Counted from the first letter of the stretch, positions 50,909 through 60,746 are shown. The stretch is 64,000 bases of DNA from CAYRTV01 sp964505785 (GCA_964505785.1 CAZDJZ010000004.1:62001-126000), one strand, 5' to 3'. Notes: generated from the sequence alone by a model not told the origin. Translations and numbers: made by a program.

Positions 50909-51703
50909 TTATTGATAATACAGGCTAAGCGATTTTAAGTAATATATACTCAGCATCAAACCGGCTGCGCCCAGCACAAACCAGAATCCGGTTAAAAAAG
51001 CATCGCCGGGGAGACCGGAAAGCAAAAGGCCCAGCGCCATGGCCATTAAAGCGAATCCCATAAATGCAAAAGCCGGCAGCATAACGGCAGTGATTATAAA
51101 CCCCCGGGGTTTTTCCATCAATGTTAAAACAGCCCCATATACGGTGACAGGAATCACGAATCCCAGATCTAGGATATAAACCGGTGTCAGCGGCTCCCCG
51201 GTTGGGTTTTCCAGCAAGGGAGCTCCTGCGTATCTGCCAAAAATGTCACCAAGCCACAAAAATCCCAGCATTAAGCTAACGAACAGCAGATAACCGCCGG
51301 CAATATTCGGGATCTTTCCCCGGGCCGCTTTCAACTTAAAGCTTGAGAGCCTAAGGGCCGCTTTAACCAGGCCCCATACAGAGAGGGACGCCAAAGCCAC
51401 ATAGAGCAAAAAGAGCGGATTAAACTCGACGCCAAAGGCATAGAACATATAGGTATAGATCAGGTACACCAAAATCCCGGCTTGAATTAAGATGACTTTC
51501 CGGTTTCGCGCAAACAACAGGATGAATAAGAACAGCGCGGCCAAAATAGTGAAGGCGTCCTGACCGATGATCTGGACTTTGAGCCAGGGCATTTCTTTGT
51601 AAACATTTCCAAACACTCCAAATCCGGCAGCAGTCACAGCCAAAACGGCGATGGCAAAAAATAAGAATTTGTCTTTTTGGCTATTCTCCTGTGTTCCCAT
51701 CAT
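50909..51703 (-). CDS. Polytopic membrane protein of unknown function
   Basis: About eight membrane helices over 264 residues (for example FLFFAIAVLAVTAAGFGVFG, LILLYVALASL-like segments and FWFVLGAAGLMLSIYYL). Several Met codons are clustered at the start; the ATG at 51703 lies six bases after AAAGG. It overlaps the YigZ gene, so these genes form an operon. No family recognised. Confidence 0.7.
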   Translation of the reverse strand: MMGTQENSQKDKFLFFAIAVLAVTAAGFGVFGNVYKEMPWLKVQIIGQDAFTILAALFLFILLFARNRKVILIQAGILVYLIYTYMFYAFGVEFNPLFLLYVALASLSVWGLVKAALRLSSFKLKAARGKIPNIAGGYLLFVSLMLGFLWLGDIFGRYAGAPLLENPTGEPLTPVYILDLGFVIPVTVYGAVLTLMEKPRGFIITAVMLPAFAFMGFALMAMALGLLLSGLPGDAFLTGFWFVLGAAGLMLSIYYLKSLSLYYQ

Positions 51704-52349
51704 GATCATCACCTTTTTTTTTTATAGATAAAAATTGAGCCCGGCCGGAAGTGGCGCCGTTGATATTGTTTTTGAAATCCTCTTTCATCTTCATCGGCAC
51801 CTCTACAGTATATTCAGCTTTTTCCTGACTGTAAACCGGGTCAGCCATCCGGGCCTTTTCCGTCGTGTTGAAAACCTGAATGACGGCACCTATTTGATCG
51901 TAAGGAACTGAAAACCGGATAGCCGCCATGGGCACGACCGTGACCGGCTGGACCGTCTTCAACACCATTTCTGCTGAGGCACGATATGCCCTGAGAAGGC
52001 CGCCGGTTCCCAGTTTGACTCCTCCAAAATATCTCACCACGCAAAGCACAGTATTAAACAGGTCATGTTTTCTTATTTCATTAAGAATCGGCTGGCCGGC
52101 GGTTCCGGAAGGTTCTCCGTCATCATTGGTTCGCACACTGTCTTCAACCCCTTGCCCTATACGCCATCCATAGCAAATGTGGGTTGCATTGTGATATTTT
52201 TTCCAGAGTTCCGCCACCCTTTTCTCCGCCTCTTCCGGCGTTTGTGCAGGGAAAATCCAGGAAATGAAACGTGAATTTTTTTCCTTCATTTCCGCCGGAC
52301 CGCTTTCTTTATTAACGGTATTAAACCGGTCGGGAATCATTCCGCTCAT
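51681..52349 (-). CDS. yigZ: YigZ/IMPACT family protein
   Basis: A 222-residue protein with the family blocks NATHICYGWRIG, DDGEPSGTAGQPIL and VRYFGGVKLGTGGLLRAYR, followed by the C-terminal ferredoxin-like domain. The IMPACT family is linked to translation control in eukaryotes, while the bacterial role is uncertain. It begins a few bases after the stop of the aminotransferase gene and overlaps the next membrane protein, so it is in the same transcript as both. Confidence 0.92.
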   Translation of the reverse strand: MSGMIPDRFNTVNKESGPAEMKEKNSRFISWIFPAQTPEEAEKRVAELWKKYHNATHICYGWRIGQGVEDSVRTNDDGEPSGTAGQPILNEIRKHDLFNTVLCVVRYFGGVKLGTGGLLRAYRASAEMVLKTVQPVTVVPMAAIRFSVPYDQIGAVIQVFNTTEKARMADPVYSQEKAEYTVEVPMKMKEDFKNNINGATSGRAQFLSIKKKGDDHDGNTGE

Positions 52350-52352
52350 AAA

Positions 52353-53519
52353 TTATGAAAAGTATTTTTCTATACGGTCAAAAGCAGTATTAATCGTTGT
52401 TTCCGGAACACAAAAAGACATACGCACATGCCCTTCCCCTTTAAAGGCTATTCCCGGTGTGGTAGAAACATGTGCTTCCTGCAGGAGTTCGACCGCAAAT
52501 TTCATGGAATCTTTTCGGTCTTTCAGTTCTATCCGCGGAAACATCAAATAGGATCCCTTTGGCTTATGGTAAGAGAAAACTTCAGGAATCCCATCTAAAC
52601 GCCGGCACATGAGATCCCGGGTCTTCTGATAATGGCGGCGGAAATCATCAACGCATTCCTGGGGGCCCGTCAGAGCAGCCAGGGCCGCGTATTGCGATAC
52701 GACCGGCGCGCATATACTGAGAGGGATATGGGTTTTTGTGATTTGGGAAATCCATTCCGGAGAGGCATGCAGATACCCGATTCTCCATCCAGTCATGGCA
52801 TAGGTTTTCGTGAAGGTGAAGCAGCTGATGGTGCGCTCCTGCATACCATCAATGGAAGCGATACTGAAATGGCGGTTTTCATCAAAGACAAAATACTCAT
52901 AAGCCTCATCTGTTATGACAATCAGGTCATTTTTCTGAGCGATTTCAGCGATTTTTTTGAGCTCTTCTTCGCTGTATACCGCACCGGTGGGATTATTAGG
53001 TGAGCTGTAAAGGATCGCTTTTGTTTTCGACGTGATGGCATCTTCGAGACGGTTAAGATCCAGCCGGAATCCCTCAGCTTCAATCGTCGGGACCAATACC
53101 GGCTTCCCGGAAGCCAGCACCACCTGCCGGATATGTGTGGAATATCCGGGGACCGGAATCAGGACTTCATCTCCGGGATCGACCACAGCCATGACAGCAG
53201 CAGACAATCCTTCAATCGCGCCGACGGTGACAATTATTTCCTGGGGTGACGCATCAATATTGTTTTTCTTATACAGCTTTTTTGCTATTTCCTCGCGTAA
53301 AGCCGGAAGTCCGGAAGATTCTGAATATCCGCCGGTTTTGTCTTCCCTGATGGCCTTTTCTGCCGCCTTTTTAATGTGTTCAGGGGTCCCGGACGTCGGT
53401 TTGGCCCAGGACAAAAACGCTACATCCTCTACGGCTTTAGAAAGCCGCGTCATCTCATGAATGGCCGATTTTGGAATATTAACGATTTTTTTTGATACCA
53501 AATGATTCATATTAGACAT
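52353..53519 (-). CDS. Class I/II PLP-dependent aminotransferase (AspC-like)
   Basis: A 388-residue enzyme with the PLP Lys in FTFTKTYAMTGWRIGY, the cofactor blocks SSPNNPTGAVYS and ITDEAYEYFVFD, and the carboxylate-binding Arg near the end (EGHVRMSFCV). It moves amino groups between an amino acid and 2-oxoglutarate; aspartate or aromatic substrates are typical. The ribosome site is GGAAGGAGTAATAATATG. First gene of an operon with yigZ and membrane proteins. Confidence 0.93.
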   Translation of the reverse strand: MSNMNHLVSKKIVNIPKSAIHEMTRLSKAVEDVAFLSWAKPTSGTPEHIKKAAEKAIREDKTGGYSESSGLPALREEIAKKLYKKNNIDASPQEIIVTVGAIEGLSAAVMAVVDPGDEVLIPVPGYSTHIRQVVLASGKPVLVPTIEAEGFRLDLNRLEDAITSKTKAILYSSPNNPTGAVYSEEELKKIAEIAQKNDLIVITDEAYEYFVFDENRHFSIASIDGMQERTISCFTFTKTYAMTGWRIGYLHASPEWISQITKTHIPLSICAPVVSQYAALAALTGPQECVDDFRRHYQKTRDLMCRRLDGIPEVFSYHKPKGSYLMFPRIELKDRKDSMKFAVELLQEAHVSTTPGIAFKGEGHVRMSFCVPETTINTAFDRIEKYFS

Positions 53520-53582
53520 ATTATTACTCCTTCCAATACATTATCTTACTGCTAATCAGCTAACATTTCCACCGCATACTGC

Positions 53583-53627
53583 AATGGGGTCAGACCCCAT
53601 TGCGGGGTTTTGTGGTGCGACCCCATT
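53583..53627. repeat. Family A palindromic repeat (complete copy)
   Basis: AATGGGGTCAGACCCCATTG and, after GCGGGGTTTTG, TGGTGCGACCCCATT. The stop codon of the next membrane protein gene is at the outer edge of the repeat. Confidence 0.8.
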
Positions 53628-56004
53628 AGCGGAGGGTAAAGCGGAAGGGATGCTCGATCATGGAGACGGCCGACCGGCGCTCCATATAGATGCTGACACG
53701 GTAGAGATGGCGGTTTTCATAAGGATAAAAGACCGGCTGGGATAATTTCAGGGACTGATTCCCGGCTCGAATTATTTCCCGGTAAACTTCTTTATCGAAT
53801 AAATGAATCTGCACAAAATAATCACCCAGCGATGTCCCGAAATCGAGCTGGAGCGAGTCAAGTTCTTGCCAGGATGTGAAAAAATAAACATACTCCCGGT
53901 TATCCGAGGGGAACCGGAATTGTCCAGGCTGCGGCATCCGGGCAACCCGTCCCAATCCGTAAAAAGTTACTTTTTTCCCTGATTCTAAAACAGCTGGGAC
54001 CGGGTCTTGTAACGGAATTTGGGGATACAGAGAAAAACATACAAAGAAGATTATAAGTACAGTGGACACAATCACAAGGTGGGAGGTGAAAGTGAGCCGG
54101 TAATCATGTTTTTTAACCAGAAGATAAAATAATACGAACACAACCGCTGCCGCCAGCCAGATGATATTCACCGTCCAATTAGGGATCCCCCGTTTTAGAT
54201 AAGACGGCAGGTAATCCGGAAGATAGAACTGAAGATTGCTTAAAATCACAAACAGCCGTCCGGCCGGTTCTGTTTCGCTGTAGGTGGTGGATTGATACAG
54301 AGCCCAGGGGTGGCGCAAAAGTAAATAAACCAGAACCAAACTTATAAAAACCGCGGCGCGGAATAGATAGGCGAAAATTTTCTTGGCATTATAGGCCAGG
54401 AAATAGCCCAGAAAAATCATGGCCGCCCAAAAAACGGCCGCCAAAATGCGGGCATGAGGCGCAAAAGAAGCTCTTTGCGTCAAAAATGCGTGAAAAAGCA
54501 CATACGGGGCGGTTAAAAACAGCAAAAGGAAAAAGTCCCGGCGGCGGCGGCGCAGCATTTCAATCATTCCCAGAAAAGCAAAGAAATAAAGAGGGGCATA
54601 AAACAGCAGGCCGTCCCTTTGATCAAAAAAGTAGCCCGCAAGTGTTTCCAACCGCGCGGAGAAAGAAAATTCAGTCAGCATGGATTTCAGAAAAGCCGCC
54701 GATTCGGCGGCACCGGTGGCTCCCTTTAGTGAAACAGCGAACGGAGACAAGGAGCCGTAAAGATTTTGGGAAAAAAGCATGTGCAGAAAACCGAGAATAA
54801 CCGGGAAAAAGAAAAAGTATCCCATGTCCCAACCGGTGCGGTGTTTTTTTTTCATCTCCCAAAGGCAATACAAAAAGAATGGAATCAGGATAAGGGTATA
54901 CTTAACGGCATGCAGCCACACAAATAAAGACAGCATGAAGCCGATAGCGAGCAGCTGGAACCTGGACAATTTACGGGAAAACCGCAGCCAGCGAAAAATA
55001 AGCAGCGAAAAAAAGGCCGCGACAATTTCCGGATAGATATGCAGCGCATGAAAAAAAATCGGTGAGGTGAAACTGAAAACCGCCCAAAGTCCCAGGGCCG
55101 TCTTTTCTTTATGCCATTCATCCCGGGCAAATAAATACACTTGGAGCCCCAGCAGGGCGCCGAACAGACTCATCCCTAAACGGATGATAAAGAGCTGCAG
55201 TTTTCCACCGAACAGTGAACCCACGGCATAGAAAGGAAAAAGTAAAATGGAGAGACCCGGGGAATGGAAAGAATGCTCACCGCCGGTGCGGGGCGCGATG
55301 TGCGGCTGAAGCCGGGTAGTGGGCGGCATGTAAGCCCGGTAGTCATGGGCAGCATAATTATTAGCCAGGGAAAAATCGCCGTCTTCCAGCAGGCTCTGGG
55401 ATATGATCATATAGTGAGGCTCATCACCGGAAAGTGTAATGCCCTCATAAAGCATGATGAGCGAACCGGTGTTATATGCAAACAGTGAGACTAGAAAAAG
55501 CATGGTCAGTTTCTTTCGAACAGGCAGCCTCATGAAATTTTTCAGCAACCCACCCAGCGCCGGCCTTATTTTACGTTTGGCTAAATGGAAATTGACACAT
55601 TTCAAATATATAAATCCCATTAGCAGCACGGCCCCGAAAAGCCCGACCCGGGAGAATAGATCATCCGCCGTCAAATAATGGGCATGCGACCAGGGTAGAA
55701 GCAAGATAAGCGAAAAAGGCAGCCAGGCTGCCGCCTCCGTTGAAAATACCCGGGATGGATCCAATTGGAATCTCTGCGCAATCCACCGGGAATATATAAG
55801 GGATAAAACCGCCAATACAAAAAAAATCAACAATGATAAAATAATGAATGGAAAAACTCTCAAGTGAAACACATGATTCTGTATTGTATATCCTGGGATT
55901 TGACGCAGATAAAACACATAACCGGCGGAAAGACAAGCCGCGGCAAACAGAAGTCCCATCCGGGGTGAAAAAAACAGGTTCTTATTTCTTATTAGAAATG
56001 TCAT
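53626..56004 (-). CDS. GT-C fold membrane glycosyltransferase-like protein
   Basis: A 792-residue protein with about 13 membrane helices and a C-terminal soluble beta domain (RMPQPGQFRFPSDNREYVYF). The first large loop has SGDEPHYMIISQSLLEDGDF, the acidic motif typical of GT-C/GT39-like enzymes that use lipid-linked sugars. It would glycosylate a lipid, polymer or protein on the periplasmic side. Its ATG overlaps the stop of the upstream gene by four bases, so it works with the second GT-C protein. Confidence 0.8.
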   Translation of the reverse strand: MTFLIRNKNLFFSPRMGLLFAAACLSAGYVFYLRQIPGYTIQNHVFHLRVFPFIILSLLIFFVLAVLSLIYSRWIAQRFQLDPSRVFSTEAAAWLPFSLILLLPWSHAHYLTADDLFSRVGLFGAVLLMGFIYLKCVNFHLAKRKIRPALGGLLKNFMRLPVRKKLTMLFLVSLFAYNTGSLIMLYEGITLSGDEPHYMIISQSLLEDGDFSLANNYAAHDYRAYMPPTTRLQPHIAPRTGGEHSFHSPGLSILLFPFYAVGSLFGGKLQLFIIRLGMSLFGALLGLQVYLFARDEWHKEKTALGLWAVFSFTSPIFFHALHIYPEIVAAFFSLLIFRWLRFSRKLSRFQLLAIGFMLSLFVWLHAVKYTLILIPFFLYCLWEMKKKHRTGWDMGYFFFFPVILGFLHMLFSQNLYGSLSPFAVSLKGATGAAESAAFLKSMLTEFSFSARLETLAGYFFDQRDGLLFYAPLYFFAFLGMIEMLRRRRRDFFLLLFLTAPYVLFHAFLTQRASFAPHARILAAVFWAAMIFLGYFLAYNAKKIFAYLFRAAVFISLVLVYLLLRHPWALYQSTTYSETEPAGRLFVILSNLQFYLPDYLPSYLKRGIPNWTVNIIWLAAAVVFVLFYLLVKKHDYRLTFTSHLVIVSTVLIIFFVCFSLYPQIPLQDPVPAVLESGKKVTFYGLGRVARMPQPGQFRFPSDNREYVYFFTSWQELDSLQLDFGTSLGDYFVQIHLFDKEVYREIIRAGNQSLKLSQPVFYPYENRHLYRVSIYMERRSAVSMIEHPFRFTLR

Positions 56005-58436
56005 CGTGCCATAAATCTCTGGTCATCAAATTTCAATACCCGGCCTTTTCCCGCTGCATACAGGATATTGCTGACAAACTTTTTGAATGATAAAGGACCG
56101 CTGATACGACCGAGCAGTTCATTCATGGACGCCTGATTCTTTTGAATCCATTTATAACCGGCTGAAAATTTTTTAACAGTGTTTTCCCGGTAAACATCGC
56201 GGAACAAACGCCGGCCCTCCCGCCCGGCATGCGGATACCAGGCGTTTTTCAGGAAAAAGAGCAAATCCGCCTGTTTTCCAAGCGACTGTTCATTCAATCC
56301 AGCTAAATAATTTTTGATATAGTCGTCCAGCCGGCTTTTGAAGCCTTTCGGCAGCATAAAATCAAAATCACGTATAGTATCCGGAGACAGATCCCAGATA
56401 ATTCCAAAGCGCGTATTCGCGATTTTATTCCAAACCGGAAAGGGCGTATCGGAAAATGTCAAATCCCGGAGCATCAGATACCCGAATGGCGCATGTTTTT
56501 CATGCCCGGGCCGTTCGCGGCGCTGAAGCTTGATGCGGGCAATCACAGGATCGTTCAACCCCAGTTTATCTATTAGGAATACCCGTTTGCCGGCATAATA
56601 CCCTATATAACCCACATTATTATAAGCAATACGGATATCCGCATCTGTTCTTTGTGCCAAAGACTTATAATTTTTTCCTATTGTTTTCCACATGAAAATA
56701 ACGGTATCGGTAAACAAATATTTCAATGGAACAATCCCGTCTTGATAGTAAGCCAACCGTTCGTTGGATATGCCGTAATTGTAATACTTGCCTCTCAATT
56801 GAACCGGCTGGATTTGACAGGACAGGAAAAAAAACAGCAGACTCAAAACAATATACGCGTGTCTATGCAGGGGCTTTTTCTGAAAATAAGCAACAAAAAC
56901 ACCGGACATGGATACGGCTATCAAAATAAAAGCCGGCAGCAGGTAACGGCCATGCATAAAATCACCGCCCCCGCGGATAACAAAAAAACCATGCAGGATT
57001 CCCGAGAAAAATATGATGGCCCGGTTTTTAAAAGAGGGCTTTCGCATTTGAATTAAAAGGGCGGCTATGGCAAGCATCAGCACTAGCCATAGCAGGCTTC
57101 CCTGAAAGAGATCAATCAAATATTTGATTCCCTGGGAAAAATAAGCCTCGGCTCCTGCTTTAGTATAGACCGGATTCGGAAACAAGGCCGCGTAATATCC
57201 CATGCGGAAAATCTGCCAGCCTCCCACCAGAATAACAGGAAAAACCACAAACCCGGCCATCCCTTTTAAGGAAATACGGCGTCTCACAAAGTCGACAAAA
57301 TAAATACAAAAAAAAGCAAGGAGAAACAGACCAAAATCAGGCCGGGTCAACACCAGCAGGGACAGGATCAAACCCATGACAACCGGCTGGTTTTTCCATT
57401 TGTTCTCTGCGATAAATTTCGCGTATATGACCAGCAATAAATAAGACTGCGGTGTTTCCAGCCCGCTGGTGCCGAAATCGATAAACGAGCTGGTCCCGAC
57501 AAGAATGACCGCCCCTAAATTGAGGAAGGATCCTGAATCCGGTTCATCAGAAAAACGGATACGGAAAAAAAGAACATAAAGCGCTGAAAAAGAGGCTATC
57601 AAGCCGGGCAGGATAACAGATCCCTTTGCAGATAATCCAAGCCACCGGAAAAATGAGACCACGGCAAACCAGAGAGGATGGGAATAGCCCTCCACCCGTT
57701 CTCCTGCATTGAAGACCGGACCCAATTCGTTCAGAAAATTTTCTACATACCGGAGGGTGATGAAGGCATCCTCGGAAACCCAGGCTTTACGTAAAATCAA
57801 AAAACATCCAATCAAAAAAAACAGAACCGCCAGAAAAATTGTCCACTTCCGGTCTCCTTTATGAGCAAGAAGAAAAGTGAACAACCCCAAAGCCGACAAC
57901 ACGGATATAAGCAAAGCTTGGAAAATAATTTTTCCCCAAGGAAAAATATTTTTAATCTTATCGACAGAGATTTTTTCGATTTGGAAATTCATGCTGCCGG
58001 ACCGGTATAAAACCCGGGGCTCCACCTCTTTCTCTTCTGCCGCCATAAAGTGAATTGTCCCGGACTGAGGAAAAGATTTCAGCACAATTTCCTGTGATGC
58101 AAGAATAGACTTGCCTTTTTCTGCGGCAATCTGCAAATCCACAATTGTACTTTGGGCCGCCTCACCCTTAAAATGGAATGTTACTTGATACCGGCCTTGA
58201 GGCAAATCCACGTATGCTCCATAAGCGGCAAACTGATTTCTTTTGTTTATCAGGCGCCTGGACAGGGCCTTGCCTTTATCGGGTGCACGGAAATCCGATC
58301 TGAAATTTTTCAGGGTTTTTGAGAATTTAGAAGAGCTTGAATTTTGATAAAGAGTAAAAAGCGCAAAAGAAAAAAATACAATCGCAAAAATAAGCAGAAA
58401 AACAACCGCTGTTTGTATGATAGTTTTTCTCCGCAT
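56001..58436 (-). CDS. GT-C fold membrane glycosyltransferase-like protein
   Basis: An 811-residue protein. An N-terminal helix is followed by a beta domain of about 130 residues, then about 11 helices and a C-terminal soluble part. WVSEDAFITLRYVENFLNE, GPVFNAGERVEGYSHPLW is the signature of a large GT39-like family; EDAF carries the acidic residue. Sugar and acceptor are unknown. It forms a coupled pair with the downstream gene (ATGA overlap). Confidence 0.82.
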   Translation of the reverse strand: MRRKTIIQTAVVFLLIFAIVFFSFALFTLYQNSSSSKFSKTLKNFRSDFRAPDKGKALSRRLINKRNQFAAYGAYVDLPQGRYQVTFHFKGEAAQSTIVDLQIAAEKGKSILASQEIVLKSFPQSGTIHFMAAEEKEVEPRVLYRSGSMNFQIEKISVDKIKNIFPWGKIIFQALLISVLSALGLFTFLLAHKGDRKWTIFLAVLFFLIGCFLILRKAWVSEDAFITLRYVENFLNELGPVFNAGERVEGYSHPLWFAVVSFFRWLGLSAKGSVILPGLIASFSALYVLFFRIRFSDEPDSGSFLNLGAVILVGTSSFIDFGTSGLETPQSYLLLVIYAKFIAENKWKNQPVVMGLILSLLVLTRPDFGLFLLAFFCIYFVDFVRRRISLKGMAGFVVFPVILVGGWQIFRMGYYAALFPNPVYTKAGAEAYFSQGIKYLIDLFQGSLLWLVLMLAIAALLIQMRKPSFKNRAIIFFSGILHGFFVIRGGGDFMHGRYLLPAFILIAVSMSGVFVAYFQKKPLHRHAYIVLSLLFFFLSCQIQPVQLRGKYYNYGISNERLAYYQDGIVPLKYLFTDTVIFMWKTIGKNYKSLAQRTDADIRIAYNNVGYIGYYAGKRVFLIDKLGLNDPVIARIKLQRRERPGHEKHAPFGYLMLRDLTFSDTPFPVWNKIANTRFGIIWDLSPDTIRDFDFMLPKGFKSRLDDYIKNYLAGLNEQSLGKQADLLFFLKNAWYPHAGREGRRLFRDVYRENTVKKFSAGYKWIQKNQASMNELLGRISGPLSFKKFVSNILYAAGKGRVLKFDDQRFMAR

Positions 58437-58510
58437 AGCTTCAAACGGAATTATCCATATTATTGTTGAAATGGCAAGAGGGCCGAGCTCCCCGGGATAA
58501 GCAAGCTGGT

Positions 58511-59608
58511 TTAAAAAAGATGGCCGAAGTTGAAGTAGATACCGGTTCCTTCCGGGCTGAAGCCCATATCAAACCGGGCCACAAAATCTTTCAGATAATA
58601 GCGAAGCCCCCAGCCGGCATTGATTTTAATGTCCTGAAAATTTATATCTGTCCATCGCGGCCATACACTGCCGGCATCCACAAAGATATTCCCGCCCAGT
58701 TTTTTAAACAAAGGGAACCGGTATTCAAAATTGCAGATGAATTTTCCATTGTCGATAAAACAGTTCTGCCCTATTCCCCTAAGGGCGGTCATCTCCGAAC
58801 CGCCGCCCAGCACCGGCAATTCATAGAGGGGAACATCCTGACCGCTTATTTTTTGGGTCAGAAAGCGGATTCCAACAACATCCCTGTTCCCAAAGAGCAG
58901 AAAATATTTCCTGAAGTCCAGAGTCGCGCGGTAATATTCCGCTTGCTGATTCCCTAAAAACCCGGCCGCGAAATCACTCTGAAAAACCAGGCGCAGGCCT
59001 TTGGTTGGATGGATCTGGCTGTCAGATGTATCATACCTTACAAGCAATGAAGCAAAGGGTGAAAACTGTTCACCCGTTTCTTGTAAAGTCTGCGTGAACG
59101 GCCGCTCTTTATCAATATTAAAGTAATGCACATTTTTAAGGATATACCGCAGCTCCATGACGAATTGAGAGGTGAAACCCCGGCCTGCACTGAGCTGCAG
59201 CTCTGTCTTTTCAAAAGTGAAGACCGATTCATTTTCTTTCAGTGAATCACCGCCAGTGCCGTAGTAATAGTATTTCAGAAACTTGTCATATTCCGCCTTC
59301 ACATCCAGAGAAAACGGATATGCCTTTCTCTGCCTTATTTCAATATCGGGATAGCAAAACGTCAGAACATACCATCTTTCCCCCTTGGTGGAATTAAAGG
59401 CGATCAAATCAAATGATTCTTTCATTTTAAAATAGTCAATAAATTTCACCTTGGCCCCATACCCATAGCCTATATCCGAATCATACATCAGGATGGGAAA
59501 AGCGCTGATTGATTTGTCTGAATCCTTGTCCTCTGCATAAAGGCCGGCATTCACCCCGATAAAAAGACAAAGGAGCCCCCCGATTAGCAAAGAATGTTTA
59601 ATGTTCAT
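58511..59608 (-). CDS. BamA/TamA-like outer-membrane barrel (surface antigen D15 type)
   Basis: The ATG at 59608 is chosen (AGGGAGTAAAACC upstream, then a signal peptide). The 365-residue protein is almost all barrel: ILMYDSDIGYGYGAKVKFID, LVRYDTSDSQIHPTKGLRLV and the C-terminal GMGFSPEG-like GFSPEGTGIYFNFGHLF ending in Phe. POTRA domains are absent, so it is a short Omp85-type protein of unknown role rather than BamA itself. It is upstream of the GT-C pair on the same strand with about a 75-bp gap. Confidence 0.85.
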   Translation of the reverse strand: MNIKHSLLIGGLLCLFIGVNAGLYAEDKDSDKSISAFPILMYDSDIGYGYGAKVKFIDYFKMKESFDLIAFNSTKGERWYVLTFCYPDIEIRQRKAYPFSLDVKAEYDKFLKYYYYGTGGDSLKENESVFTFEKTELQLSAGRGFTSQFVMELRYILKNVHYFNIDKERPFTQTLQETGEQFSPFASLLVRYDTSDSQIHPTKGLRLVFQSDFAAGFLGNQQAEYYRATLDFRKYFLLFGNRDVVGIRFLTQKISGQDVPLYELPVLGGGSEMTALRGIGQNCFIDNGKFICNFEYRFPLFKKLGGNIFVDAGSVWPRWTDINFQDIKINAGWGLRYYLKDFVARFDMGFSPEGTGIYFNFGHLF

Positions 59609-59711
59609 GGTTTTACTCCCTGTTTGATTTCCAGGGTAAATATCCAACCCCCTTGTTTTATTGTTGTCAGAAAAATGTTAAGAATTTGTCAATCTTTTAT
59701 TAACGTGCCGC

Positions 59712-60062
59712 TGCCATCCTGAGGGCGCCTTAGCGCCCTAAGGATCTCAAGTATCGTTCTCCCTTTTATTACCCTGTTTATCTAAAATCTCAAAACTCAG
59801 AACTCAAAACTGAAAAACATATCAAAGCAGATTAAAAACGAACACGGATACATCGATCCGACTGAATAGACTGAACTGCTTGAATAGACAGAATAGACTG
59901 AAAAGACATAGACAGACCTAGATAGACTTAAATGGACTAAAAGAATGCTTTGAACACGATAAATGCGAACGAACATGCCGAGGCACTCTAAGATTCTCAT
60001 TGCTCCGCTCCAGGAATGACATGGGAATTGCTGCTGTGGGCCTCAGGATGACATGGATTCAT
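59712..60062. repeat. Family B repeat units between barrel gene and response regulator
   Basis: TGCCATCCTGAGGGCGCCTT ... CCTAAGGATCTCAAG (59713-59755) forms a hairpin. A B1 unit lies at 59978-60023 and a half unit GGGCCTCAGGATGACATGG follows to 60058. Between them is the simple repeat at 59861-59940. No gene seen. Confidence 0.7.
59861..59940. repeat. Degenerate simple repeat of about 9-10 bp
   Basis: The unit (A)ATAGACTGA or variants recurs about eight times (CTGAATAGACTGAACTG, TGAATAGACAGAATAGACTG, GATAGACTTAAATGGAC). It is a decayed minisatellite and contains no coding frame of interest. Confidence 0.75.
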
Positions 60063-60746
60063 TCACCGCATAAATTTATAGCCGGTCCAATGCACAGTAA
60101 TCAAATGGCTGGGGTGGCTGGGATCTGTCTCGATCTTTTTCCGCAGATTATGCATAAATGTGTCCACCGTCCTGGTGGTGGGAAATATGTCGTAGCCCCA
60201 GACTTTATTGAGGATGGCATCCCGGCTGACAACTTCTCCTTCATATTGAACAAGAAGCTTGAGGAGCTTGAATTCTTTAGCGGTCAAATGTATTTCTTTT
60301 TCAGATTTAAATGCGGTTTGTTTTTTAAAATGAATGGTCACATCCCCAAAAGCGATCTCTTCTATTTCACCTTCTTTCGGGGCTGTACGCCGGAGAATAG
60401 CGTGAATCCTGGCAATTAATTCTTTGGCGCCAAACGGCTTAATCAAATAATCATCAGCTCCTAATTCGAGCCCGAGGACTTTATCGATTTCCTCTTTTTT
60501 CTTACCGGAAAGAATAATTATGGGCGTTTGCTTTCCATACGCGCGCAATTTCCTGCAGACATCAATCCCGTTCATTCCGGGCAGGACCCAATCCAGTATG
60601 ATCAGGTCATGCTTCTCTTCAATAGCCGTCCGAAAACCCTCATTTCCATTCTCAGCTGTATCGATCTTGAAATTTTCAGATTCCAATGCAGAGACCATTG
60701 TCATTAAAAAAGTCCGGTCGTCTTCAACAAACAGGATTCTTTTCAT
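60063..60746 (-). CDS. OmpR-family response regulator
   Basis: A 227-residue regulator: receiver domain with acidic pair Glu8/Asp9, phospho-acceptor Asp52 in LIILDWVLPGMNG and Lys in YLIKPFGAKELIARI. The winged helix has LTAKEFKLLKLLVQYEGEVV and RTVDTFMHNLRKKIETDP. It appears intact. Its start overlaps the stop of the kinase gene (ATGA). The kinase upstream is broken, so this regulator may now be orphaned or served by another kinase. Confidence 0.93.
   Translation of the reverse strand: MKRILFVEDDRTFLMTMVSALESENFKIDTAENGNEGFRTAIEEKHDLIILDWVLPGMNGIDVCRKLRAYGKQTPIIILSGKKKEEIDKVLGLELGADDYLIKPFGAKELIARIHAILRRTAPKEGEIEEIAFGDVTIHFKKQTAFKSEKEIHLTAKEFKLLKLLVQYEGEVVSRDAILNKVWGYDIFPTTRTVDTFMHNLRKKIETDPSHPSHLITVHWTGYKFMR

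Noticed and set aside
59797..60000. 67-codon minus-strand frame
   Set aside because: It is made of the simple ATAGACTGA repeat and has low-complexity Ser/Val/Tyr composition.
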